Source: Hydractinia symbiolongicarpus (lineage: Eukaryota; Cnidaria; Hydrozoa; Anthoathecata; Hydractiniidae). From it: a DNA stretch of 64,000 nt. Where the stretch lies: positions 8,043,001 through 8,107,000 of the forward strand of contig NC_079888.1 in the NCBI RefSeq assembly GCF_029227915.1, in the 5' to 3' direction. This document shows, piece by piece, positions 9,115 through 18,743 of the stretch (the stretch's first letter is position 1; each line of letters opens with the position of its first letter). A program made the translations under genes and the position numbers. The notes below the pieces were generated by a model. That model did not search any database, was not told the DNA's origin, and was given only the letters and a program-made list of their open reading frames with translations.

Positions 9115-12100
9115 TAAAAGAGGTCATAAGCAACCATCGTCATCGAATTCAAGAATTGATAGTGTTGAGCAGAGTCAAGAGACTTTTCCGTGTATGAAAT
9201 GTCACCGAAAGTTTAAAACATATAGAGGTTTGGTTTCAATTAAGTGTCAAAACGCGAAGAATTAATTGAAGTAACGACGAAACATCATTTTCACAGTTTA
9301 TTGGATAAAAATGGCTAAAAGAGGTCATAAGCAACCATCGTCATCGAATTCAAGAATTGATAGTGTTGAGCATAGCCAAGAGACTTTTCCGTGTATGAAA
9401 TGTCACCGAAAGTTTAAAACATATAGAGGTTTGGTACAGCACTTGAAGTATTGTAAAGTGTTGACACAGAACATTGCACAAACAAAACAGGATACAAATC
9501 AACAACGTAACGTTCCCGAAGACGCAACTTCATCTCAACATCATTTTGCTGATGCTCCAGAGAAGTTTTATTGGAGTAATGTTAAAGGAAGTGAAGCAGT
9601 CAATGACATCGAGGAATGTTACAGCAGAATTGTTTATTGGAAACGAAACTTGTTTATGCTGCCTAATGGAAACGCAGGTAAATCCTACATACGTGAGACC
9701 ACAAGATTGCTCAATGCGTGGATTGAAAACACACCTTTAAGAGCTATAGCATTAAAAGCTATACATATCATGCCTGCTCTGCTGCTGCAAAAACCATCAC
9801 AACCATCGAAATCTAAGGAGCACGTAGAAGCATTAAAGAGACGTCTAACACAATGGTTTAAAGGAGATTTTATGAGCTTAATGGATGAGGCACAGACGAT
9901 TCAAAGCCGACTACCTAAAGTAATAAAAAAGCAAGATATTGCAGTTATTTCAAGGAAGTTCCGGAACCATATGCAAAAAGGAGATGTTCATAAAGCGATT
10001 AATGTGGTGACGAACAATATGTCTGGAGGAATACTTCCTTTGAATGACGAAACTCTTGAAATGCTAAGACAAAAACATCCTGAAGGAAGCGAATCATACG
10101 AAGACACGCTGATACAAGGTCCGATCAAATCAGTTAATGCCGTTGTATATGACGTCATTGACGAAGACATGATAATGCGAGCAGCGAAGACAACAAAAGG
10201 CGGCTCCGGACCATCTGGAATGGATGCGAATGGATGGATCAAAATCATAGCGTCTAGAGTTTATGGTGACACTGGAACAGATTTACGGAAAGCGATAGCT
10301 AAGTTTGCAAGAAGACTTTACCATGAAGAAGTAAACGATAATTCTTTAGAGGCGTATTTAGGATGTCGTCTTGTGCCTTTAGACAAGAACCCTGGTCTTA
10401 GACCTATCGGAGTAGGAGAGGTTTTAAGACGCATTATTGGAAAAGCCGTGATGTACGCATCAAAGAATGATGTTATTGAATCTTGTTCAAAAATTCAAAT
10501 GTGCTCCGGTCAGGAATCTGGGTGCGAAGCTGCTATACATGCAATGAAAGATGCATACTCTAGTGAAGAAGCCGAATGTGTCTTATTAGTTGATGCTGCA
10601 AATGCCTTCAATAGCTTGAACCGTAGTGCAACACTTCTTAATACCAAGATCATTTGCCCGATTCTAGCAACATACATCAACAACTGCTACATAAAGCCTG
10701 CGAGACTTTTTGTGATTGGTGGAACTGAACTGAGTTCAAGAGAAGGTACCACTCAAGGCGACCCGTTGGGGATGGCCATTTACGCAATAGGACTCACACC
10801 ATTACTTGATAGAATGAAAAACAGTGCTGATATTGATATGAAATTGGTAGCTTTTGCTGATGACTTAACAGCTGTTGGAAATTTTTCCACCATTCGGAAA
10901 TGGTGGGAGGAGCTCATTGTGGAAGGCCCAAAATTTGGTTACCAACCACAGCCAAAGAAATCATGGCTAATTGTGAAAGATAAGAACATTGAAGGAGCAA
11001 AAACACACTTCAAAGAAACAAATATCCAAATTACATGTACAGGAGAACGACATCTCGGAGCAGTTATTGGCAGTGGGGCTTTTCGAAAAGAGTACGTTGA
11101 AGACATTGTCGCGAAATGGGTGAAAGAAATCACACTAATTTCAGAAATAGCTGTTATCGAACCACAAGCAGCTTACACATGCTATGTTAGTGGATATCAA
11201 CATCGCTTCACATACTATTTACGGACCATCCCAGAAATATCATCATTACTGCGACCAGTGGAAAGTGTAATAAGACACCAATTGTTGCCGGCTATTACTG
11301 GTGGTCATATTGTAAACGATGTAGAGAGGGAGCTAATGTCCTTGCCACCACGTCTCGGGGGTCTAGGAATAAAAATCCTTGAGAATGTTTCTGACACAGA
11401 ATACGAGAATTCTCGGAAAATGACGACGGAGCTCGTAAATATTCTTCTCAGACAAAATGAAAATGTGAACGAGATCAGCAAAACGAAAAGCCAAATAAAG
11501 TCTGAAAGAAATAAAAGCCATCAAAACATTCTGCAAGGACTATTGTCACAAATGGATGAAAGTGCTAAGAGGCAGGACGAAGCAAATCAGGAAATAGGTG
11601 CGTCAAAATGGTTGACGACTCTGCCAATAAAAGAGTGTGGTTATTACCTCACAAAGGAGCAGTTTTTCGACGCATTAAGAATTCGATATAACTGGGAATT
11701 ACCCAGGTTACCATTTGAATGTGCATGTGGCTCAAAGTTTGATCTTGCTCATGCGTTATCCTGCAAAAAGGGTGGGTTTGTCACACAACGTCATAACGAA
11801 GTTCGTGATATAACTGCTCAGCTTTTGAAAGAAGTGTGTAAAGACGTACGAATTGAACCGATGCTTGCTCCACTACAAAACGAACGCTTTGACCAGAAAA
11901 GTGCGATCACATCCAATGAAGCTCGATTAGATGTTAGCGCACTTTGTTTCTGGATTCCTGGCCAACGGGTATTCTGCGATGTCAGGGTCTTTGACCTTAA
12001 CGCCCAGAGGTATAGGAACACAGAAATCAAACGTTGCTATGAAAGAAATGAGCAAGAAAAGAAAAGGTTATACAACGAAAGGGTTTTGCAGGTTGAAAAT

Positions 12101-12347
12101 GGTTCTTTTACACCTTTGGTGTTTTCTACACACGGTGGGTTAGGAAGAGAATGCAAGAGATTCTATCAACGTCTTGCTGAGTTGATAGCAGATAAACGTG
12201 GTATACCAACGTCTATCGCTACGACGTTTGTCAGAACGAAAATTTGCTTTTCGTTACTCCGATCGACATTGCTATGCCTGCGTGGATCAAGATCATTGCG
12301 GCGGTATGTTAACATATCTGATATCGACATGTCTTTGACCAACACAC
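9087..12347 (+). mobile_element. RLE-type non-LTR retrotransposon inserted in the tRNA array (3' end disrupted)
   Basis: One long ORF with N-terminal zinc finger, central reverse transcriptase, C-terminal zinc-knuckle-like motif and restriction-like endonuclease, the plan of the R2/R4/NeSL/Hero superclade. The 5' junction lies after ccacggc in the Lys 3' flank of unit L8. The coding sequence runs directly into the poly(T) that ends the minus-strand CR1-like copy 2 at 12348. Any remaining 3' sequence may lie right of that insertion, where an A-rich stretch ends at 16990 (inference). Relative to an intact unit about 154 bp, including the Lys gene, are missing between the two flanks. Confidence 0.85.
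9110..9265 (+). CDS. Short duplicate of the RLE ORF N-terminus (51 codons)
   Basis: The ATG at 9110 opens a frame whose first 42 codons repeat the start of the main ORF (offset 201 bp) with a His-to-Gln change near residue 21. It includes the first two Cys of the zinc finger, then diverges at about 9234 and stops at 9263-9265. It is probably a by-product of a 5' template switch or tandem duplication, but as transcribed it would act as an upstream ORF for the main protein. Confidence 0.5.
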   Translation: MAKRGHKQPSSSNSRIDSVEQSQETFPCMKCHRKFKTYRGLVSIKCQNAKN

Positions 12348-12403
12348 TTTTTTTTTTTTTTTTTTTTTTTATTTCACATTATTTATTGTCGAAAATACAA
12401 TAA
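9311..12403 (+). CDS. RLE-type retrotransposon polyprotein (zinc finger, reverse transcriptase, restriction-like endonuclease)
   Basis: 1030 codons, of which residues 1-1012 are native. A CCHC-type finger at C28, C31, H44, C48 probably helps find the DNA target. The reverse transcriptase shows VDAANAF at 427-433 (motif A), EGTTQGDPLG before the palm, and the catalytic FADD at 515-518. A Cys-Cys-His-Cys cluster (C804, C806, H814, C818) precedes the endonuclease core with D874 in ARLDV and D890 in FCDVRV, matching the spaced acidic residues of the PD-(D/E)XK fold. No internal stop or frameshift is present, so the copy is young. The last 18 residues (a Phe run and ISHYLLSKIQ) are read from the antisense CR1-like tail, so the natural C-terminus and 3' UTR are lost or displaced. 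The start is chosen at 9311 because the earlier in-context ATG at 9110 hits a stop. Confidence 0.9.
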   Translation: MAKRGHKQPSSSNSRIDSVEHSQETFPCMKCHRKFKTYRGLVQHLKYCKVLTQNIAQTKQDTNQQRNVPEDATSSQHHFADAPEKFYWSNVKGSEAVNDIEECYSRIVYWKRNLFMLPNGNAGKSYIRETTRLLNAWIENTPLRAIALKAIHIMPALLLQKPSQPSKSKEHVEALKRRLTQWFKGDFMSLMDEAQTIQSRLPKVIKKQDIAVISRKFRNHMQKGDVHKAINVVTNNMSGGILPLNDETLEMLRQKHPEGSESYEDTLIQGPIKSVNAVVYDVIDEDMIMRAAKTTKGGSGPSGMDANGWIKIIASRVYGDTGTDLRKAIAKFARRLYHEEVNDNSLEAYLGCRLVPLDKNPGLRPIGVGEVLRRIIGKAVMYASKNDVIESCSKIQMCSGQESGCEAAIHAMKDAYSSEEAECVLLVDAANAFNSLNRSATLLNTKIICPILATYINNCYIKPARLFVIGGTELSSREGTTQGDPLGMAIYAIGLTPLLDRMKNSADIDMKLVAFADDLTAVGNFSTIRKWWEELIVEGPKFGYQPQPKKSWLIVKDKNIEGAKTHFKETNIQITCTGERHLGAVIGSGAFRKEYVEDIVAKWVKEITLISEIAVIEPQAAYTCYVSGYQHRFTYYLRTIPEISSLLRPVESVIRHQLLPAITGGHIVNDVERELMSLPPRLGGLGIKILENVSDTEYENSRKMTTELVNILLRQNENVNEISKTKSQIKSERNKSHQNILQGLLSQMDESAKRQDEANQEIGASKWLTTLPIKECGYYLTKEQFFDALRIRYNWELPRLPFECACGSKFDLAHALSCKKGGFVTQRHNEVRDITAQLLKEVCKDVRIEPMLAPLQNERFDQKSAITSNEARLDVSALCFWIPGQRVFCDVRVFDLNAQRYRNTEIKRCYERNEQEKKRLYNERVLQVENGSFTPLVFSTHGGLGRECKRFYQRLAELIADKRGIPTSIATTFVRTKICFSLLRSTLLCLRGSRSLRRYVNISDIDMSLTNTLFFFFFFFISHYLLSKIQ

Positions 12404-12584
12404 AAATAGTCATATTTAAAAAAAACTGACTAACTAAAATCGACTTCATGTAACTAACAAATATAAATTAAAAATAATAAATAAACTAAAAAGAATTTAA
12501 CCTCAAAAGGTGATCTTATTTCTATATGTATCCTAAATTGTGAATATACAATCTACAAAGACGACACTGACAAGTTAAGCCTTT
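12371..12584 (-). other. 3' UTR of CR1-like copy 2
   Basis: AT-rich and without ORFs. It shares a stretch of similarity with the 3' end of the third element near 48150-48200 (atttaacgtcg-like segment followed by atacaata), which shows that the two families are related. Confidence 0.7.
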
Positions 12585-15461
12585 CTATTTTTTTAGACAA
12601 CATACAAACGTTGAAATGCATGGCGCTTCTTGAATAGATTTTGGTAGAGTTGCCCAAAGCTGCGGTCCTCTGAAGGTTACAGTTTCCAAGCCATATTTTA
12701 CAGTTTGTGCTCTACCTCGAAAAAACTCTGAATTAATACGATTCGAGTACCTATTTTTGTTAAGAATAAATACTTCGGACATAATATCAGGATTGGTATT
12801 ATTTTTGACTTTATATAATTCCTTTAATAAAATAATCAAATTACGGTGATGTACACTAACAGTTCCAGTTTTATCCAATAGGTCTTGAAATGAAGAGCTA
12901 TAATCATTAGTTATTACACGAAGGGCTCTACTATGGATTCTATTGATGGAATTGTTAGTAGTACGGTTACAAAACATCCAAAGTAAAGGACAGTAACCAA
13001 ACCGAGATAAAATAAAAGAATTTAATATGAGATATAATTTTTGTTGATCCATATACGGTGATAATCTAACAAGAGCATTTAATTTATTGCTTGCTTTCTT
13101 GCACAAATCTTTAACGTGTTTGCTAAAAGTCAAAATATTATCTATTGTAATACCAAGAAGTTTTTCCTCCGAAGAGCATTGCACAGCTGTTCCATTGATA
13201 TTAACTTGTAGAAAACATTGTGTGTTGCTACCGAAAAACATAAAATGACACTTCCTTTCATTCAGTTGTAAGCAGTTTAACCTAAACCATGTTGAGACAG
13301 TTCTCATCTCATTTTCAAGCTCGTACAAAATATTTTCCTCAGAGTTTCCTATAACATAAATCGTGTTATCGTCAGCATAATTGCATATATCGCTGGTGAC
13401 AAAAGATAAAAAATCATTCAAAAAGATGTTGAAAAGGAGAGGTCCTAGCACAGATCCTTGAGGGACACCGAAAGTCATTTCAAGCCATTCGCTAAAAGAG
13501 TTTGCCAGTCTGATACGTTGCTTCCTATTTTTCAGATAGCTAGCCACAAGTTTTAAAGCCGAAAAACTTAAACCATAGGCATATAACTTCGCTATGAGAA
13601 GATCATGGCTAATACAGTCAAAGGCTTTTGATAGATCCATAAAGATAGCTCCAACTTTTTGTTTGGCATCTAATGCTCCTCGCACTTTCGAGAACATACG
13701 CAAGAGAGATTGTTGAGTACTAAAGCCCTTTCGGAAACCACATAAATACGGAGATAGTTTATCACAGAAAAAACCCATAAGTTGTTTATATAGAAGCTTT
13801 TCAAATATTTTAGAGACCACAGGCAAAATACTTATAGGTCGAAAATTTTCTTTAGCTGATGGATCGCCTTTTTTAAAAATTGGACAGACTTCGGCACATT
13901 TTAACTCATTTGGAAATTCAGAATCCTTAATAACGGTGTTGTTAAATATGCTAACGAGACTTTGATAATATAAACTATAATAATCTTTCAAAATTCTACT
14001 CGGAATATCACCAGCAACATTTGATTTGGATTCATCTAATTTCTTCATTTCTTCCCACACTTCACTTCCCGTTGTTGGACTAAATTCGAATCTCGCAATA
14101 TGGTTATATCTCTTATTGATTTTTTGGATACTCGGATGTAATTCGTATTTATAAATAGCATTCAGAACGTAATCATGTGAATCTGTTGAAACATCAGGCC
14201 ATCGATATAACTTCAATGAACTGACAACCTTTTGAAAATAAGAGTTGAAGATATTTGCTATGTCTTTATCACTCGAGATAATACACTCATTTTCGATAAG
14301 AATGATTTTCTTTTGGTTTGATGAATCATCACTGACAAATGGCTTCACAGTACGCCAAAAACATTTGTTATCTGTTATCTTCTTAGTATTAAGGTTTGAA
14401 TAGTAAGTAAATTTGGCCTTTCTCGACAGCTTGACACAAAGATTTCGTTGTAATTTATACTGCTTGATGTTTTCAGCTGAAGGAGATGATATCGATTTAT
14501 TGCGTAGTCTGGAACGCAGCATGATAGCCTTTCGCAAATTCTTGTTCATAAATGGTTTATTATTCGATCGCAAGATTTTCTTTTTAAGTGGCATATGATT
14601 ATCTAATATATTTTTGAAAGTGTTATTAAATTGTTCATACGTGGTTATATTTTGCATCCTGTTGGTCAATTCTGATATAAATATCTCTTTATTAAAATGA
14701 GAGTAGTCATGATAATTCACAACTTTCGGTGGAGCTTTTACATAAGTAGTTTTCATAACAGTTAGCACCATTCTGTGAAAATCTGAAAGACCAGTTTCGA
14801 TAGTACTTGTGTGTTTAAACGTCCTTCCAATATTAGTTAAAATCAGATCAATACATGAGGGATTTGATGCTGATTTAAAACATGTTTTTTCTTTTATTAG
14901 ATTAGACAAATCGAAGGCACTCATAAACTCTGACATTTCATCACTATCTGGCTCCAGGTTAAAATCGCCCATTACGATAATGTTTGAGTAATGTCTCATG
15001 TGAAAATTAAGTGCATTCGTGATATTTGAGAGGAAAAAGTGTGTGCATTGTGACGGTGGACGATAAGTGTACAGCAATAGGTACTTCTTCTTCCTTAGGT
15101 TTATCTCCAACGTAATCAGTTCTATTCCATTTTGTACCTTGAATGAAGTCAGTTCTTTAGTAAGAAGATTTTCATTTGCAAAGATCATCAAACCTCCACC
15201 ATTTTTATCCCGGTCACGGCGAAAGGGGAGCTTGAATCCAGGCATGTCAAATTGACCTACCGGGAAAGATGAATCTACTTTTGTTTCACATATGCAGAGA
15301 ATATCGATGTTGTTTTCCACAAACTCTTTCAGGAAGTCAAATTTATTTCGTATTGAGTTGATATTCACGTGGGCAATAATAACATTCTTAGGATTTTTTA
15401 TCCGTAAATTTCTCAAAGAAGGTAAAGTATTGGAAAGGTTTTGACTGTCATTCACATTCAT
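12585..15461 (-). CDS. CR1/L2-like ORF2 endonuclease-reverse transcriptase (copy 2, intact)
   Basis: 958 residues. The apurinic-like endonuclease has NINS at 33-36, the catalytic Glu in CET at 58-60, YRPP at 133-136, GDFN at 165-168, Asp205 in CIDLILTN, and SDFH at 226-229, where the usual SDH is split by a Phe. A linker of about 240 residues leads to the reverse transcriptase: FMDLSKAFD at 607-615, GVPQGSVLGP at 665-674 and YADD at 695-698. It acts in nuclear target-primed reverse transcription. The ATG lies 21 nt downstream of the ORF1 stop, implying reinitiation or a similar mechanism. The frame is unbroken, so the copy is potentially competent. Confidence 0.93.
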   Translation of the reverse strand: MNVNDSQNLSNTLPSLRNLRIKNPKNVIIAHVNINSIRNKFDFLKEFVENNIDILCICETKVDSSFPVGQFDMPGFKLPFRRDRDKNGGGLMIFANENLLTKELTSFKVQNGIELITLEINLRKKKYLLLYTYRPPSQCTHFFLSNITNALNFHMRHYSNIIVMGDFNLEPDSDEMSEFMSAFDLSNLIKEKTCFKSASNPSCIDLILTNIGRTFKHTSTIETGLSDFHRMVLTVMKTTYVKAPPKVVNYHDYSHFNKEIFISELTNRMQNITTYEQFNNTFKNILDNHMPLKKKILRSNNKPFMNKNLRKAIMLRSRLRNKSISSPSAENIKQYKLQRNLCVKLSRKAKFTYYSNLNTKKITDNKCFWRTVKPFVSDDSSNQKKIILIENECIISSDKDIANIFNSYFQKVVSSLKLYRWPDVSTDSHDYVLNAIYKYELHPSIQKINKRYNHIARFEFSPTTGSEVWEEMKKLDESKSNVAGDIPSRILKDYYSLYYQSLVSIFNNTVIKDSEFPNELKCAEVCPIFKKGDPSAKENFRPISILPVVSKIFEKLLYKQLMGFFCDKLSPYLCGFRKGFSTQQSLLRMFSKVRGALDAKQKVGAIFMDLSKAFDCISHDLLIAKLYAYGLSFSALKLVASYLKNRKQRIRLANSFSEWLEMTFGVPQGSVLGPLLFNIFLNDFLSFVTSDICNYADDNTIYVIGNSEENILYELENEMRTVSTWFRLNCLQLNERKCHFMFFGSNTQCFLQVNINGTAVQCSSEEKLLGITIDNILTFSKHVKDLCKKASNKLNALVRLSPYMDQQKLYLILNSFILSRFGYCPLLWMFCNRTTNNSINRIHSRALRVITNDYSSSFQDLLDKTGTVSVHHRNLIILLKELYKVKNNTNPDIMSEVFILNKNRYSNRINSEFFRGRAQTVKYGLETVTFRGPQLWATLPKSIQEAPCISTFVCCLKK

Positions 15462-15482
15462 GTCATCGTTGTAGACTACATT

Positions 15483-16730
15483 TCATTCATTTTGATATTT
15501 CTTTAGTGTGTCAACAAATTTTTGGGATAGCAACAAGGTTCCTTTTCGATTCAGATGAAGATTACTTCGGTTTAGATGAAGTTTTGGAGTTATAGTATGA
15601 GTAATAAAACAAATGTTTCGCTCCTGGCATTTTGATTTGAGTAGCTCGTTTACCGTTTTGACCTTTACATTATATCTGTCTTCGCGTTCAATGATTCCTG
15701 ATATGATAACATTGGTTTTATCACTCATTTTCAAAGCCAGAGACAAAATATCATTGCAGATTTGATGATGAGTCTTTTTAGATGGTATGTCGTTTGTACC
15801 GACATGCAAAATAACTCTATTAGGCTTTTGGTTTAGTGAGGGGATCACATGATGATTCATCGCGTCTATTTTTGCTCCGGAGAATGGTTTAACGATAACT
15901 TTTGTCTTATCGTTGAATTGATTCCCAAGCTTCCACCCTTTAACATCCTTTATTATGGAATCTCCCAATATATATGTAACATCATTATCACAATCAACTT
16001 TCTCGGTATCCGATTCAATTGATGTATTTAAATGGCTAGGACGGGATTCTATTTTATAACCGGCTAATTGTTGTAGACGTTGTTTTCTGCTTTTGACGGT
16101 AATTTCTTGCATCGCATTAAACTCTTCGTGCTTCTTTTTTCTTATAGACTGTAATTGGTTTTCAATGTTTGTTTCAATACAACCATCAGACTTAATTGAA
16201 TCGTTTTGTAAATCTTTAAAATGTTCATTGTCAGTATGATTAGAGGATAATGATTCCGTATAATTGTTTTGGGAGTTTTGCGGTAATTGTTTGTGATGTA
16301 AAAAATTAATACAAGTATCTTGTGAAGAGCTAGAACGCTCGTCATGCATTAGTGATTTCTGTATAAACAAATCTATAATATTATTTTTTGAGCTCACCTC
16401 TTTCTTCAAAAATTTAATTTGGTCTTCGAGTGATTTAATATAACTTCGTTGTGTTGAAATATTACTTTCGTCGTCCAATAATGGAGTATAACCACGCCTC
16501 AACTTACGAATTTCCATTTTTATGATATCTTTCAGAGATTCATTCAGATCCGCAAATAATTCAGATTTCAACTTTTCATACCTTATCTCTTCATATTTAT
16601 CATCTATGAATTTCTCTGAGTCTACAGCACAATCATTTTCATTCCACATTAACTCAAATTCGTCAGGATTTGACAAATCTCGAATATGATTTCTCATAAC
16701 ACGCTCCGTATCCGTGTCCGTGTCCGCCAT
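15483..16730 (-). CDS. CR1/L2-like ORF1 protein with SGNH/esterase-like domain (copy 2)
   Basis: 415 residues, identical in translation to the copy-1 protein; see that entry for motifs. The N-terminus has an Asp-Thr repeat (DTDTDT) encoded by a short gtcc-rich tandem. ORF1 and ORF2 are in the same order and spacing as in copy 1, which supports one dicistronic transcript starting upstream of 16730. Confidence 0.9.
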   Translation of the reverse strand: MADTDTDTERVMRNHIRDLSNPDEFELMWNENDCAVDSEKFIDDKYEEIRYEKLKSELFADLNESLKDIIKMEIRKLRRGYTPLLDDESNISTQRSYIKSLEDQIKFLKKEVSSKNNIIDLFIQKSLMHDERSSSSQDTCINFLHHKQLPQNSQNNYTESLSSNHTDNEHFKDLQNDSIKSDGCIETNIENQLQSIRKKKHEEFNAMQEITVKSRKQRLQQLAGYKIESRPSHLNTSIESDTEKVDCDNDVTYILGDSIIKDVKGWKLGNQFNDKTKVIVKPFSGAKIDAMNHHVIPSLNQKPNRVILHVGTNDIPSKKTHHQICNDILSLALKMSDKTNVIISGIIEREDRYNVKVKTVNELLKSKCQERNICFITHTITPKLHLNRSNLHLNRKGTLLLSQKFVDTLKKYQNE

Positions 16731-16990
16731 ATTCTGACACTATTCTGACACTATCGGAAATAAGGGAATTCCGATAGCCGAAATAGTATTATATATATAT
16801 TATATATTTTGAGCGGCGGTCTCTCGCTATAGAAATAGACCAAAACAAAATTATATAAAATAACGTATGTTTGAATTTTCAAGGTATCAAGCCGAATAAA
16901 CGGATGTTACTATGTAATTTTATAATTTCTAAATATAATTAAAAAAAAAAAAAAAAAAAATGAATAATAACAGAAAAACAATAAAAAAAA
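16731..16990 (-). other. 5' region of CR1-like copy 2 and A-rich junction
   Basis: No gene. Same inverted repeat as copy 1 (16751-16777), a TA-rich stretch and a 20-A run at 16941-16960; two A longer than in copy 1. Confidence 0.6.
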
Positions 16991-17126
16991 ACAATTGACC
17001 ACACCTAAGATTACTTGAAATTGGTTTGCTCGCATACTCCTACTGTTTGGGCTGGTAAAAGGTTACGTGAGTCGAAACAGGTTCAGCAATGTTAGCTTTC
17101 CATAAAGTACACGTGTTACAGAAACA

Positions 17127-17208
17127 AACGAGGTGGCCGAGTGGTTAAGGCGATGGACTGCTAATCCATTGGGCGCTGCCCGCGTGGGTTCGAATTCCAT
17201 CTTCGTCG
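17127..17208 (+). tRNA. tRNA-Ser(GCT), L9
   Basis: A at position 1; duplicate of L1 Ser. Confidence 0.7.
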
Positions 17209-17215
17209 CACATTC

Positions 17216-17287
17216 GGTTCTATCGTGTAATGTTTAGCACTCTGGACTTTGAATCCAACGATCCGGGTTAAAATCTCGTTAGAACCT
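17216..17287 (+). tRNA. tRNA-Gln(TTG), L9, degenerate
   Basis: T loop TTAAAAT as in L1. Confidence 0.6.
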
Positions 17288-17494
17288 GATCTTCTTTTTG
17301 AATTCTGATTTAATCGTTTGTGTAAAAAATACGTGAGGGAAAGGCTGAATTATTTAAAATTGACTAAGCCATATTTGAATGCTTTCAATTCATTTCTTCA
17401 GCTTTTGCCAAGGTTATGGCACCACTCATGCTTAGAAGGAGACTTGGTAATTTCCATGGCGCGTTCGTAATGCAATCCAAAGTCTATCAGAAAT

Positions 17495-17567
17495 AGCCCA
17501 ACGTGGGGATCGAACTCACTACCCTGAGATAAAGAGTCTCATGCTTCACCAACTTAGCTAGCCGGGC
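17495..17567 (-). tRNA. tRNA-Lys(CTT), L9
   Basis: T37 and T73; D-arm changes as in L1. Confidence 0.6.
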
Positions 17568-17750
17568 TGATTCCTTTTTCGGTGCCGCGACTAAAGCCGT
17601 CTTGGACTTACGCAACAATTGACCACACCTTAGATTACTTAAAATTGGGCCAATCGGGTATTCCTACTTCTTGGGCTTGTAAAAGGTTACGTGAGTCGAA
17701 ATAGTTTTAGCAATGTTAGCTTTCCATAACGTAGACGTGGTACAGAAACA

Positions 17751-17832
17751 CACGAGGCGGCCGAGTGGTTAAGGCGATGGACTGCTAATCCATTGGGCTC
17801 TGTCCGCCTGAGTTCGAATCCCATCTTCGTCG
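17751..17832 (+). tRNA. tRNA-Ser(GCT), L10
   Basis: C at position 1; duplicate of L2 Ser. Confidence 0.65.
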
Positions 17833-17839
17833 CACATTC

Positions 17840-17911
17840 GGTTCTATGGTGTAATGGTTAGCACTCTGAAGTTTGAATCCAACGATCCGGGTTGAAATCT
17901 CGTTAGAACCT
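17840..17911 (+). tRNA. tRNA-Gln(TTG), L10, degenerate
   Basis: Anticodon stem disrupted as in L2. Confidence 0.55.
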
Positions 17912-18119
17912 GATCTTCTTTTTGAATTCTGATTTAATCGTTTGTGTAAAAAATACGTGAGGGAAAGGCTGAATTATTTAAAATTGACTAAGCCATATTT
18001 GAATGTTTTCAATTCATTTTCTTCAGCATTTGCCAAGGTTATGGCACCACTCATGCTTAGAAGGAGATTTGGTGATTTCCATGGCGCCTTCGTAATGCAA
18101 TCCAAAGTCTATCAGAAAT

Positions 18120-18192
18120 AGCCCAACGTGGGGATCGAACTCACTACCCTGAGACTAAGAGTCTCATGCTTTACCAACTTAGCTAGCCGGGC
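18120..18192 (-). tRNA. tRNA-Lys(CTT), L10
   Basis: G38, T73, as in L2. Confidence 0.6.
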
Positions 18193-18375
18193 TGATTCTT
18201 TTTTCGGTGAGGCCACTAAAGCCGTCTTGGACTTACGCAACAATTGACCACACCTTAGATTACTTAAAATTGGGCCAATCGGGTATTCCTACTGCTTGGG
18301 CTGGTAAAAGGTTACGTTAGTTGAAATAGTTTCAGCAATCTTAGCTTTCCATAACGTAGACGTGGTACAGAAACA

Positions 18376-18457
18376 GACGAGGCGGTTGAGTGGTTAAGGC
18401 GATGGACTGCTAATCCATTGGGCTCTGCCCGTGTGAGTTCGAATCCTATCTTCGTCG
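18376..18457 (+). tRNA. tRNA-Ser(GCT), L11
   Basis: Duplicate of L3 Ser. Confidence 0.7.
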
Positions 18458-18464
18458 CAGATTC

Positions 18465-18536
18465 GGTTCTATGGTGTAATGGTTAGCACTCTGGACTTTG
18501 AATACAGCGATCCGGGTTCAAATCTTGTTAGAACCT
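18465..18536 (+). tRNA. tRNA-Gln(TTG), L11
   Basis: Anticodon stem mismatch (aatacag); G18G19 loop intact. Confidence 0.65.
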
Positions 18537-18743
18537 GACCTTCTTTTTGAATTCTGATTTAATCGTTTGTGTAAAAAATACGTGAGGGAAAGGCTGATTT
18601 ATTTAAAATTGGCTAAGCCATATTTGAATGCTTTCAAGTCATTTCTTCGACTTTTGCCACGTTTATGGCAGCACTCATGCTTAGAAGAGGACCTGGTGAT
18701 TTCCATGGCGCGTTTGTAATGCAATCCAAAGTCTATCAGAAAA

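Larger units (their letters stand above)
12348..16990 (-). mobile_element. CR1/L2-like non-LTR retrotransposon, copy 2 (full length)
   Basis: Minus-strand element whose 3' poly(A) tail appears as 23 T at 12348-12370. ORF2 12585-15461 and ORF1 15483-16730 are both intact. The right limit is uncertain: a 20-A run at 16941-16960 and a second A-rich stretch to 16990 precede array sequence and could be the tail of the interrupted RLE element. The same right junction occurs in copy 1 at 4254. Confidence 0.9.
12736..18565. repeat. Right copy of a 12.7-kb-spaced segmental duplication (partner 1 to about 5830)
   Basis: Offset 12735-12736. The duplicated segment carries most of the CR1-like element plus array units L1-L3/L9-L11 with only scattered differences. 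The left copy is cut by the window edge. Array homology continues beyond 5830/18565 but with clearly more divergence. Confidence 0.85.

Noticed and set aside
12349-12403. Poly-Phe and following residues as the true C-terminus of the RLE protein
   Set aside because: The Phe codons are the poly(A) tail of the antisense CR1-like element.
14413-15255. Plus-strand ORFs of about 60 codons inside the CR1-like copies
   Set aside because: They lie antisense to ORF2 and appear identically in both copies as shadows of it.
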